Shown here piece after piece: positions 22,901 through 32,039 of a stretch of DNA of 64,000 bases. Every line of letters starts with the position of its first letter. Within the stretch, counting starts at the first letter, position 1. Made by a program: the position numbers and the translations under genes. This stretch comes from Pteria penguin (Eukaryota; Mollusca; Bivalvia; Pterioida; Pteriidae): assembly GCA_035048485.1 (NCBI GenBank), contig CM068586.1, forward strand, positions 52,380,167 through 52,444,166. The letters run 5' to 3'. The notes under the pieces were generated by a model that saw only the letters and a program-made list of their open reading frames with translations, had not been told where the DNA came from and made no database searches.

Positions 22901-25900
22901 TTTTTTTTTTAAATTTTTGTCCATGTGAGATTGTACCTCGATGATTACCGTCTCATAGAGGACACCACCTATGTATCTCGAATCCAGGAGGATATATTGG
23001 CTCCGAGCCAAACCTCCAACAAAATTAACACCGACGATAATGTGGTGTTAAAATCATAAATAACACTATTCGGAGAGTTTTATACCTAATGAAGTTTTCG
23101 GCGTAGTAATGGGTACATTATCTGTGTTACACGGGATTGGATCCCCCAGAGCAGTTTTGCAGCAGTAATGACACAAGCTGTTGTCCTTTGTAGGGAAACC
23201 AGATACAGGTGAGCATCGACTCCTATGCGCTGTCAAATCCAAGGAAAATTGTCGACAGTCAATGGCGCTGGCACATCTAACGAGGGAAAGCGTACGTGCT
23301 TGTAAACATCATAATAATTCATATCATAGTATTCATCTCTAACGTAATATTGCATAATAAACATCATAATAATTCATATCATAGTATTCATCTCTAAGGT
23401 AATATTGCATAGTAAACATCATAATAATTCATATCATAGTATTCATCTCTAAGGTAATATTGTATAGTAAACATCACAATAATTCATATCATAGTATTCA
23501 TCTCTAAGGTAATATTGCATAGTAAACATCATAATAATTTATATCATAGTATTTATCTCTAAGGTAATATTGCATAGTAAACATCATAATAATTCATATC
23601 ATAGTATTCATCTCTAAGGTAATATTGCATAGTAAACATCATAATAATTCATATCATAGTATTCATCTCTAAGGTAATATTGCATAGTAAACATCATAAT
23701 AATTCATATCATAGTATTCATCTCTAAGGTAATATTGCATAGTAAACATCATAATAATTCATATCATAGTATTCATCTCTAAGGTAATATTGTATAGTAA
23801 ACATCACAATAATTCATATCATAGTATTCATCTGTAAGGTAATATTGCATAGTAAACATCATAATAATTTATATCATAGTATTTATCTCTAAGGTAATAT
23901 TGCATAGTAAACATCATAATAATTCATATCATAGTATTCATCTTTAAGGTAATATTGCATAGTAAACATCATAATAATTCATATCATAGTATTCATCTCT
24001 AAGGTAATATTGCATAGTAAACATCATAATAATTCATATCATATTATACATCCCTAAGGTAATATTGCAGATAGTGCAACTTACAATACGAACGAACTAT
24101 TCATGTTTTATGTATTCCCTTTTCATAAAATCTCTGCTCATCAATATTATTTGGCTTAATATCACTAGCGGACTAAAACAGGATATTTATATCACAACAA
24201 TTTATAATTAATTTTATGCCGTGTCTTAAAGATATGTCATTTATATACCATCTTTATTTTCGAACAATCACTGTTGGTTATAAAGTTTACATCTTAGTCT
24301 TACATTTATCTGAGTAGTATATTAGTGGTGGTATGATAGTGTACTCTGACCTAATACTATACTACGAAATCATTTTGTCCTCATGTTTTATACATGTTTG
24401 ATATGCAGTTCTTATTTCATTTATCGATCAATTAAGTTATCTTTTTGTTTATTTATTTGTGTATTTATTCATTTATTTTCATTTATTTATTTTTGGTAAA
24501 TCTATGAAACATTACTTAGGTACAGGGTCAAAACTGTTAAAAATAACTCAGTCTCAGTCTGGACTGAGACCGATTCCGATCATTTTACACAGATTTGACA
24601 CCTTCTATATTAGAAGGTTACCTACTTTGTCTTCTCCATATATAAATACATATGGAATTTACACGATTTGACTCTTTCTACTGGGTATATGTGATGGGTG
24701 TTGCTAGCAAGCAGGATATGCTCACTCTCCCCGGGCACCTGATCTCAATCCATCAAAGGGGTTCACATATCCTCTTCAGGTAGACATATTTTGTTATTTT
24801 CCACTTGTTTTTCATTTTCAGATTTTGTATGTCCTCTGGTTTCATGATTTGTAGACTTATGGTTTGGATTTATCCATCATCTTTACACTCCAATACCCTT
24901 CTTCTCCCGCAAATCAGGAAAAACTATCCATAACGGAGTCCTCTACTCAAATTTGAGAATGAGAAATCCAGAACCCATGTTTAACCCATCTTGTAATCCT
25001 AGTATGAGCAAAACTGACCACATAGTAACGAGTATTTAATCTTATCGAATAAAAAATTTTTTTCCCACTTTTATGGTAATGAAAACTTGAATACATGTAA
25101 AGAAAGACCAAAAAGCTTTCGATCAAACTGTGATGAATCGAGAAGCCACAGGGCTTGGGATGGGTGGGCCCATGTATTAATTTTAAACTGTTGTATAAAA
25201 CAGATTTTGAGTTTAGACGCCCGATGGACCATTTCTTGTTTTTAATCGTTGAGGTCTGGGCCAAAACCTTTCGACATGCTACACCTTTTGAGAGAATTGC
25301 CTTTTAATCGATTGATGATACCTATTTGATTTTATATATTTTTTGATATTTTATTTATTCATTTTTATTCATTTGTTTATTTATTTATTCATTTTTTGGT
25401 TAATCAATTTGGTTGGGACCATACCTTTTTGATATTATATTGTCCTTTGGATCAACGAACGTCATAAAGGTGTTCTGACAATACGGTTCATCATCCGGGC
25501 ATTCTACGTAATCAGATGACGTACATGTGTGCCCATGTCCTATGGTACATTTTTGACAAAACGTTCTGGCTGCAAGATATAAGAATGTCACGACATTTTA
25601 ACATTAAATTTCAAATGGAATTTATATGCATATTGTCATATTTAACTGCTTAGTGATCCGAAAATCAAACAAAATATTAACTAGCCAAGTGGTTGAAGTG
25701 AGTAACCAATGAATTCTTAAAAGTATGGGAAAGGTTATTTAATGTTTTTTGACGACCCAAAATGTAAGAAACTTCTACAATTTATATTAAACCGGTATGG
25801 CTTAGTGAACGAGGTGCTTGGCTCTTGATGGAGAGGTCGACTTTAACATGTGCACACCGATGTCGTGCGTTTCGGAAGAGACAGTTAAAACAGTTAGGCG

Positions 25901-28900
25901 TGGCACGTAAAGATCCCTCACCGCTTCGGGTGGGTCCGTTGCAAAGGTGTGAATTTGTATGCAATGCTTTAGGCAGATGCCGTCACCACATACATGAAAT
26001 AATCGTGGAGTGACGTTAAACAATAACCAATTAATTTTTAAAATATAGAATATGTTAAGCATGCTGAATCGTTTATATTGTTGTATATTTTGAATAATCT
26101 TGGTTGGCTGCAGCTGGCCAAATAGAAGAATCTTTGACATATCGACACTTGGTCTCATCTCTCAAAATAAAAAAAAAAATCAAAACTACACTTAAATGAA
26201 TAATTACTATTTCCTGTATTCGGGTTTGATGACGTCAAAGGAACTGTCGGTTTTGGTGTTGTTGTCGTTGGTTTTGGTGTTGTTGTCGTTGGTTTTGGTG
26301 TTGTAGGCTTCGGCGTAGTTGGTTTTGGTGTTGTTGGCCTATTAGTTGTCGGCTTAGGTGTTGCTGGTTTCGCCGTGGATTGTGTGGATGGGTTGGCTGC
26401 AGAAATAATCATGATACCAAAGCACCACAAAGTGTTACATTCTCACGCCTGGCATTGTCTAGACATTGTTGCGCGAGGGGACAATTAGCTTTCACTAGCC
26501 ATCCATTATATTGTTACTTTTTAAACAAGATACAGTGTACATTTATGTAGCACTCAATACAAGCAAACAGATCTAGAAAGTTAGCAGCCATGGAAAGATG
26601 AGAAGTTCCTAGTAATGTCACTTTACGAATACAACTTTTTCAATATTCATTGGAGTTTGAATATGTATTTGAAGTAAAATTAAATGAAAAAACAAAACCT
26701 AACAACTAAAAATGCATCACTAAATACACAAATAAGCAACAAACGTAAAGCTGACATCTAGAACTATGACGATTTCTAGGATTTATTGACATCAGAGAAA
26801 TTGAATATCCATGTAATGGACTGTAATGTACATACAATGAGCTGTGACATACATGTGATGAACATGACTTACGTGTGCTCGTAATAAGTTGTGACTTAGT
26901 GTAATGTACTGTAACTTACATGTAATAAAAAGTGACATACAAATAAAAAACTTTGATTTACATGTAATGAACGCAATACTTGCGCGCTATGAACTTCGAC
27001 ATATGTCTTTAACATGTACAAGTCTTATAACTTATATGGAATGAATTTTTATGACTTACATGAAATGAATCTTGGTATATGTTCCTGTGAGTTACAGGAT
27101 TTAGCTGATATATGACAGCTGGACATGAAGCAGCAGTCCACACAGACTGTGCCCGGACTGGTGTTGTGACCTCTGCACGCGGACTGCACGTCAGTGTTCA
27201 GGTGAGCATTGTTTTCGCAGTATGTTAGATTAGCGGCACTTAAAGATTAATACATTACATGTAAAACAAGCTGTGTTTTTGAAACACCACCGGCGGCAAC
27301 AAAGTCCAAAAAGTTATTTTTAGCGTCAAGGTCAAAAGGTCATCGACCTTAGTGTCAACTGAAAGGGCTTTTTTGTCGAGTATACATGTCAAATATGAAG
27401 TCTCTATCGCTCATGGCACAAAAGTTATTGCCAAGGTTAAAGTCTACAACAAATAGACAGACAGACAGGACAAAAACAATATGCCTCAATCTATCGATCC
27501 AGGGAAATAATAAAATAAAATCTGCGTAAAGCTTACCTCTTTGAACAGGCCAACTTATTCTAATGTTTTCTAGGACTTTTCTACACTTTTGTTACAAAAA
27601 AGAGACTTTTGAGAAAAGGTCACGTTCGTATAAAAACCTCCTTCGAGCGTGATAGACAAATTTGACTGTAGTTGCCTACGTACTTCACTGTCCTTTTACG
27701 ATGATTTGTTTGGACAAATGCCTTTTCCTCCAACAGATCTTGTGTTGGAGCACACTTATACCACTCACTTCTGTCATGTGTGGACCTGATCCTATCTGGG
27801 GTGGAGGTGGATGATTGGTGTATTGGGTTTTGTTTTGTTTTGGGTTTTTTTTTTTTGGAAGGGGTGGGGATTTGTTTTGCTTGTTTGGAAAGGTTGTTTT
27901 TTTTTCCTCTTTTTTTTGGGGGGGGGGGGGGGGGCGGGGGGGGTTTTTGATGGGGAGGTATTTCTTCTTAGTTTGTATATTATTTTTTTTTTAGTTCGTA
28001 GATTTAGTCATGCTTAATTCAACAAATAAATCATGAAAAAATGTTTGCCCCATTCTCAGTTCAGTAAAGCCAAGGAACATATTTTTCGGAAATTCGTTTA
28101 ACATAATCCAAGGTTGATTAATGTTAGAACATATATAAACGATTATTTGAGGATTTAATATAATGTTGCTTACAATTTAATACTCGAGCAAAATTCGGGA
28201 AGAACATTTATATGCAATATGCTTCAAATTTCCTTAGATTACAAAACACTTTCTACTACTATACAGATTTAAACCCCTTACCCTTTCCCCCAACCCCAAG
28301 ACATGTAAATTGTATAGTGTGTTATTGTTTTGTCATATAGTCGTCGGTTCTACCCTATACTTAGCATCTTATTCAGTGCTTAATTAATTGAGACATTTGA
28401 AGTTTACTTTTCTGCCGAATAGTCGAATTAGTTGTAGAATGAATTAAAACTGGTGTTGCTAGACAGGAGGAGGTGATTTCGGAAAGAATCCCCTTTTTAG
28501 TTTTAGGTTATGCACTACTTTAAATCAATAAATAAAACAAGAAAACGTGGATGTTTCATTTGGCAAGTGGACTGAGGCGCTATGCTGGAAATGATTGCGC
28601 TTATAACCACAGCATTGGGTTCAAATCCTGTCTGGAGATAAAGTCTTTCACTGTGTTTTCCAAAAACTAATGGTTTCTCCGATTTCTGCGTCCATCAAGT
28701 ACTGACGGCCACATTATAAGTAACAGTTGAACAGTGATAAACAAAGAAAAACAAACATAAAAAAATCAAGAACAGAAAAAGGACACCTCCCCCCCCCCCC
28801 CCAAGCCCAAAACAAAACAGAAACAAACATACAAATAAAAAACCCCCAAAACAAACATACACACACAAAAACAATCAAACCAAAAAAAAAAAAAAAATAC

Positions 28901-29246
28901 AAAAAATACAGACCTTTTTGTTGTTATGATACCGTGGTTTGTGTAACGTGTTTCTCTGTAACAGTACAAACCAAACTCGTGCTCATCGCAATCCGGATTC
29001 TTCGTATTGCCAGTACACTTATCGCATATTGAAACTGAATATTAAAAACAGTGTAAATCAAAATAAGTGGAGTAATTGCTTCCCGGCATCAAACGTAAAC
29101 AATTTGCTATTGTTTTGCTATATTTATTTCACTTCATACATGGCGAGTAGTAGAGATAAGTTTGTCTTTAAATAATAAGAAATGAGATTTTTATTTAATT
29201 TTCTCTGATAATTAGCTAAAAAGAGAATAATAATAATAATAATAAT

Positions 29247-29326
<80 letters not shown>

Positions 29327-29479
29327 TTCATTGTAGGTAATCAGCAATATATCTATACTGAATTGTCAGTAGTCGTAGTAGTAGTAGTGAAATATTTTTA
29401 GAATTCCTAGACTTACGTTTAGGTTTATTACAAGGATCCTGTCCTGTCTGTGTGGGTGTCTTTGTTGTTAAAGGAGGAA
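16724..29479 (-). CDS. Mosaic secreted protein: three LU domains, three ShKT domains, Thr/Pro-rich linkers (5' end missing)
   Basis: Sixteen exons on the minus strand were assembled by eye from reading frame, AG acceptors and GT donors. From the 5' side they are 29417-29479 (linker), 28914-29034 + 27060-27238 (LU1), 26208-26396 (linker), 25425-25569 + 23086-23276 (LU2), 22480-22773 (linker), 22017-22157 (ShKT1), 20467-20508 (micro-linker), 19887-20000 (ShKT2), 19557-19655 (linker), 18975-19019 (micro-linker), 18521-18634 (ShKT3), 17967-18113 (linker) and 17338-17473 + 16724-16904 (LU3, stop TAA at 16724-16726). All junctions keep frame, for about 700 codons. Every module border is in phase 1 and every LU is cut once in phase 2. 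The Thr/Pro linkers are likely O-glycosylated, so the protein should be extracellular and mucin-like. ShKT domains are known in channel-blocking toxins, but also in many metalloprotease and mucin proteins, so no activity is claimed. No signal peptide was found, so exons lie upstream or were missed. Confidence 0.75.
17338..17473 (-). CDS. Exon: LU3 first half
   Basis: The acceptor is 'cgtcttag' and the donor GTAG|gtaagt. It encodes VCHVCTGPTFLC..., 'ECSDSEPYC' and an NGT glycosylation sequon. It enters in phase 1 and leaves in phase 2. Confidence 0.85.
17474..17966. other. Intron of the mosaic gene
   Basis: AT-rich with a short tg microsatellite near 17630-17652. No other feature was seen. 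Confidence 0.4.
17967..18113 (-). CDS. Exon: Thr/Ser/Pro-rich linker 5
   Basis: The acceptor is 'ccatcgtag' and the donor GAGGA|gtaaat; this donor is the one that keeps phase 1. It encodes CNPTTTKQPTT... and further TTxxP-type repeats, 49 codons in all. It is probably a heavily O-glycosylated spacer. Confidence 0.75.
18521..18634 (-). CDS. Exon: ShKT domain 3
   Basis: The acceptor is 'tttctctgcag' and the donor GATT|gtaagt, phase 1 to phase 1, 114 bp. It encodes VCADSTHLDCKSGIYC... and CPVSCGLC, six cysteines in ShKT spacing. It is the same length as ShKT2 and clearly a duplicate of it. Confidence 0.85.
18975..19019 (-). CDS. Micro-exon: Thr-rich spacer before ShKT3
   Basis: 45 bp, acceptor 'tattttcag', donor GCGA|gtatgt, phase 1 to phase 1. 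It encodes STSTTAPTTRIHCA, closely similar to the 42-bp exon at 20467. The fit of both ends, the frame and the paralogue support it despite its size. Confidence 0.7.
19557..19655 (-). CDS. Exon: Thr/Pro/Gln-rich linker 4
   Basis: The acceptor is 'cttaacag' and the donor AAGA|gtaagt. It encodes YCNPTVPPTTGQP... with two STQQP repeats. Its N-terminal CNPT matches linker 5 (17967-18113). Confidence 0.8.
19887..20000 (-). CDS. Exon: ShKT domain 2
   Basis: The acceptor is 'atttctag' and the donor TCTT|gtacgt, 114 bp, phase 1 to phase 1. It encodes VCMDNPHLDCKSSIYC... and CPVSCGLC. All six ShKT cysteines are present. Confidence 0.85.
20101..20360. repeat. GAA/GTA-rich simple repeat
   Basis: A purine-rich (gaa)n tract, purest at 20299-20345, followed by (gta)n. 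It is intronic. The open frames on the other strand are all Phe/Tyr/Leu or Ser/Thr runs and are not genes. Confidence 0.9.
20467..20508 (-). CDS. Micro-exon: Thr-rich spacer before ShKT2
   Basis: 42 bp, acceptor 'acatttcag', donor ACAG|gtattt, phase 1 to phase 1. It encodes STTTTVAPTVYHC, the paralogue of the 18975-19019 exon. Confidence 0.7.
20755..20885 (+). repeat. Dispersed repeat ('gatgctcgtgaccgaa' family)
   Basis: Contains 'gtgcactagatgcgcatatc', 'gtgatgctcgtgaccgaat' and 'agagcagtattaaaacca'. It has the same order as the copy at 5530-5640. Confidence 0.65.
21385..21653 (-). repeat. SINE, near full length, minus strand
   Basis: Plus-strand order is 'cgtcactccac', 'gtatatggtgatgaca', 'ctttgcaacggaccta', 'ctaccgtgacatgg', 'ctatcttatccgaaagacag' and 'ggagtcgaacccgg'. 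This is the reverse complement of the 7112 element. Confidence 0.85.
21955..22016 (-). repeat. R1 repeat fragment abutting a splice donor
   Basis: 'gttacgataccgacgtagga' is followed by 'tactccgttggtgt', which matches the R1 copies at 7615 and 49670. The fragment runs up to the donor of the ShKT1 exon (exon end 22017). Confidence 0.65.
22017..22157 (-). CDS. Exon: ShKT domain 1 (longer variant)
   Basis: The acceptor is 'aaatttcag' and the donor CAAT|gtaagt, 141 bp, phase 1 to phase 1. It encodes VCADDPDAISTC..., FGFCNNN... and CPAYCGKC. It is longer than ShKT2 and ShKT3 by nine residues between the third and fourth cysteines. Confidence 0.85.
22480..22773 (-). CDS. Exon: long Thr/Pro-rich linker 3
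   Basis: The acceptor is 'aatatttcag' and the donor CCAG|gtatct, 98 codons. It encodes ATKPTAIPSTVQPTSS... and then TTTTPQPTTTTLQP-type repeats of nine or so residues. Mucin-like. Confidence 0.85.
23086..23276 (-). CDS. Exon: LU2 second half
   Basis: The acceptor is 'cctcgttag' and the donor TTAG|gtataa. AG|A gives Arg, then CASAIDCRQF... and CHYCCKTALGDPIPCN. The CC-to-CN loop is eight residues instead of the usual four, so this LU has a modified last finger. Confidence 0.8.
23306..24070. repeat. 55-bp minisatellite, about 14 copies, with higher-order structure
   Basis: The unit begins acatcataataattcatatc and starts every 55 bp from 23306 to 24021. A variant pair (acatcacaataattc followed by 'aataatttatatc') occurs at 23471/23526 and again at 23801/23856. 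They are 330 bp (six units) apart, which shows a higher-order duplication. It lies in the intron just upstream of the LU2 second-half acceptor. Confidence 0.95.
24071..25424. other. Intron between the two LU2 exons
   Basis: AT-rich. Around 24690-24790 there is a stretch ('ctccccgggcacctgatctc', then 'ggggttcacat') like the tail after the reverse transcriptase at 33490-33590, so it is a truncated retroelement end. Nothing else was recognised. Confidence 0.45.
25425..25569 (-). CDS. Exon: LU2 first half
   Basis: The acceptor is 'tatcttgcag' and the donor AAAAG|gtatgg. It encodes RTFCQKCTIGHGHTC..., 'ECPDDEPYC' and a short end; phase 1 in, phase 2 out. The apparent stop about 10 codons on lies in the intron. 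Confidence 0.85.
25790..26035 (+). repeat. SINE, plus strand
   Basis: 'aaaccggtatggcttagtg', then 'gtttcggaagagacagtta', 'agatccctcaccgcttcggg', 'ggtccgttgcaaaggtg', 'gcagatgccgtcaccacat' and 'tggagtgacgttaaacaata'. It has the full-length order, with a degenerate B box. Confidence 0.85.
26208..26396 (-). CDS. Exon: Thr/Pro/Lys-rich linker 2
   Basis: The acceptor is 'tttctgcag'. It encodes ANPSTQSTAKPATPKP and then repeated TTPKP/TTTTPKP units. The donor AAATA|gtaatt was chosen because it preserves phase 1; it is a moderate match to consensus. Confidence 0.75.
27060..27238 (-). CDS. Exon: LU1 second half
   Basis: The acceptor is 'atctttaag' and the donor TTTCAT|gtaagt. It encodes SAANLTYCENN... 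and CVDCCFMSSCHIS. The usual CN is replaced by CH, with a later SCN, so this domain is the most diverged of the four. Confidence 0.75.
27290..27490 (+). repeat. Dispersed 'caaggtcaaaaggtcat' / 'gacagacagacagga' repeat
   Basis: 'gcgtcaaggtcaaaaggtca', then 'aaatatgaagtctctatcgc', then 'aaatagacagacagacagga', then 'acaatatgcctc'. This order is common in molluscan intergenic DNA. It is intronic and non-coding. Confidence 0.5.
27800..28913. other. Intron with G/T- and C/A-rich low-complexity tracts
   Basis: There is a T/G-rich stretch with poly-G at 27917-27945, and a C tract (28789-28802) followed by A/C-rich DNA to 28905 next to the LU1 donor. Open frames across these are compositional only. 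Confidence 0.6.
28914..29034 (-). CDS. Exon: LU1 first half
   Basis: The acceptor is 'tttaatattcag' and the donor AAAAG|gtctgt. It encodes LSICDKCTGNTKNPDC... and LYCYRETRY; phase 1 in, phase 2 out. Confidence 0.8.
29227..29321. repeat. (AAT)n then (CT)n microsatellite
   Basis: About 20 bp of aat repeats is followed by about 36 perfect ct dinucleotides (29249-29321). It lies in the intron between the first recognised linker exon and LU1. Confidence 0.98.
29417..29479 (-). CDS. Exon: Thr/Pro linker 1, most 5' exon recognised
   Basis: The acceptor is 'atcctacacag' and the donor TAAAC|gtaagt, 63 bp, phase 1 to phase 1. It encodes PPLTTKTPTQTGQDPCNKPK. Because it begins after an acceptor, at least one more 5' exon must exist. 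Confidence 0.7.
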
Positions 29480-30155
29480 CTGTGTAGGATATAATCAGAA
29501 AAGTAAATTGCATATCATATCATTACACAACTGTAACTTGTTATGTCAACGTAATACACATATTTTACAAACATCATACGAATACGAATGCCAGTGTCAG
29601 AGTATATCATGAGATTTTGTGTAAAAAGAACCTCAGACGGACACATTGGCAGTCTTGCACTCTGATTGCCTATGTCAACAACCAAACGATGATTCCGGCA
29701 TAGCATCTCTACAGTGGCTACTCTTATTTACATAAGTGGTTACTTTGTATTAAGCCAGTTATACAGTTATCAAGTGGCGGCACCAGAATGGTGAACTTCA
29801 TTGAAAATTTCACCGTTCGCTATCCAATAATTGTTAAACTGTCTCTTTCTATGAACTATTAGGAAACTTTATATCTCTCTGCTCATTCATCGCACCACTG
29901 ACAAAAAAAAAGTCGGAGAATACGTGTCTGGTTTGAATCAAATGCAAACAGCAATTCGTAATACTCTAGAACAACAAGAGAAGCCATAATAATCATGAGT
30001 ATGATAAACAAAAAGTATTCATAGAAAGTCTAATCTAATGAGGTTGGTGAAAATTATGTAGCATTCAGTAGTTTTTCAGTCACGTGGTAGGAAGAGGTAA
30101 CCAATCTCGTAAACATAGTGAATCCTAATGGCGCTTAAAGTACTTCACTAATGTT
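29480..30155. other. Upstream DNA of the mosaic gene, no exon recognised
   Basis: A minus-strand open frame (29515-29706) was inspected and has no LU, ShKT or signal-peptide pattern. No promoter could be assigned. Confidence 0.35.
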
Positions 30156-30159
30156 CGAA

Positions 30160-30425
30160 GTCGATGAAGCCCAGTATATGAGAAGTGTTTGGCTCATGAC
30201 TGGGTTCGACTCCCGTCGTGGACCCTACGGTGTCCTGCCTATCGGATGAGACTGATAACCAAGGTCCCGTGTCACGGTAGATGTGACACATTAAAGATCC
30301 CTCACTGCTTCGGGTGTGTCCGTTGCAAAGGTATAAATGTCTATGCGATGCATCAGACAGATGCCGTCACCATATACGTGAAATATTCATGGAATGACGT
30401 AAAACAAGTCAATCAATCAGTCGAT
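30160..30425 (+). repeat. SINE, plus strand
   Basis: 'ggttcgactcccgtcgtgg' (B box), 'tatcggatgagactgat', 'cccgtgtcacggtagatgtg', 'agatccctcactgcttcggg', 'gcagatgcc'-type block 'cagatgccgtcaccatatac' and 'atggaatgacgtaaaacaa'. Confidence 0.85.
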
Positions 30426-30534
30426 CCATATACCTCCTCGAGAAGTCTTTCCTGTTTGTAACTGTGGTATTAATACCTACACAGAGGCGATGATACATTA
30501 CAGTGATGGATTAGGATTATTTCAACGTTACATG

Positions 30535-30715
30535 ACACATGCCATGGCATATGACATGATATATGACATGACATATGATATGATACATGACATGACATAT
30601 GATATGATACATGACATGACATATGATATGATACATGACATGACATATGATATGATACATGACATGGCATATGATATGATACATGACATGGCGCACGACA
30701 TGATACATGACACTT
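30535..30715. repeat. 24-bp minisatellite (atatgatatgatacatgacatgac)
   Basis: About seven copies of a 24-bp unit built from atgac/atgat pentamers. The period is a multiple of three, so several frames on both strands stay open as Met/Asp/Tyr or Cys/His/Met runs. These are not genes. Confidence 0.95.
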
Positions 30716-30719
30716 TACA

Positions 30720-32035
30720 ACCGTTACACATCAAGAGACAATTTAAAAAAAATTACCTACGTAAAAATGCGTGAACTTGGTGTTGTACAACATAGGCTAA
30801 TAAAAAAGTCCATAGTAATAACATATCTTCTGTTAGTGTGGAGACAGTTCGTTATCAGTTAAGAACTCCGTGAACTATTGCACAATCGCCTTATCGTACT
30901 GTCGTAACTGTTCCGTATTCCTGTATAGGGAAATTTATTCTAGGGGGTATGCTGGAGTCAAAAGAAATGAGTATACATGTTTATTCCGTCAGGGTATAAA
31001 AAGAACCAACCAATTAAATCTTTCACTTTCTTATACAAATTTGAAGAAGCTGCAATATGCAAATAGATGTTGTCACGTATTAATTGTTGACATACATTCG
31101 GTAATTTATTTTGTACATTTTCATTTTATGAATTGTACTTATGGTATATGGTCATGTGACACCGGTTACTTTCGTGTTTTATATCATACTTGTTAACCGT
31201 GAGTTTATTTCATTATAGAATCTATATTATGATCAAAGATTAGTGTTACGTCTTCTGGGGGAGGGGGCAGTTGTTTGAAACTAATCAATTAAATTTCATC
31301 CGACTAAATCTTGAAATGAGAAAAATTTAAGTCTTAGTCTGTGTACTGAATTGTAGCATATGATATAAGCATTGTAAAGTAACTTAGATTGTTATAAGGA
31401 AATCTTGTAAATAAATTAATTGTCTCTCAAACTTTAACCACTGATTAACTTAATGAGTGGTTAAAGTTTCAAACAAATGGTCCCCGATGTCATTATTGTC
31501 TTCTGTACGTGTACGTAATGACCTATGTTATACATCCTAGCCGGACATCTTTTTCCCTTTACTTTCAATTATAATTAGGGAATAAACGTACTGTGTTTGG
31601 TTCCTTGCGAAAGGTATACCGAGGTTATACCATTGGTATTCAGGAATTTAGAATTGGGGCCAGGTCAACGAAATAAAAGCATCTCCTGTTTGGCTGACCA
31701 CATTCGCCATGCAATACTGAAACATACATGTACTACAATAATATTTCGACAATACAGAACACTTTGCTAGAATTGAGCAAACTTTTTTTTCTTAAAGATT
31801 CACTTTTAATGGATAAGATTAACGTTATGTATATTATTATGGAGCCTATTTTGCTAATAGTGACCAGATAAATTTTTCAGTTTATCAGAAGTTATATGTA
31901 AAATTCAGGAATGAATTACCACAGAATATATCTAACAATTTAACCTTAAATTGTGTTTATTTGTATGAAATCATATTTGTCATCTCCAGTACAATTTATG
32001 TCTTATATGGTTAAGTGAATCTCAGTTAATTTATT
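30720..32035. other. Intergenic, small inverted repeat
   Basis: Contains a short hairpin at about 31432-31470 (aactttaaccact ... agtggttaaagtt). Around 31650-31710 there is a weak copy of the 'atctcctgtttggctgacca' retroelement-tail motif. No gene was recognised. Confidence 0.4.
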
Positions 32036-32039
32036 ATTG

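Noticed and set aside
23306..24070. CRISPR-like regular array
   Set aside because: The units are directly adjacent and almost identical with no unique spacers, and the DNA is eukaryotic. It is a minisatellite.
25400..25424. Stop codon just after the LU2 first-half exon, suggesting a truncated protein
   Set aside because: A good donor (AAAAG|gtatgg) precedes it in the same phase as the other LU first-half exons, and the second half joins in frame at 23276.
30470..30774. Several overlapping open frames on both strands, rich in Met/Asp/Tyr or Cys/His/Met
   Set aside because: They are produced by a 24-bp tandem repeat whose length is a multiple of three. There is no start context, domain or flanking exon.
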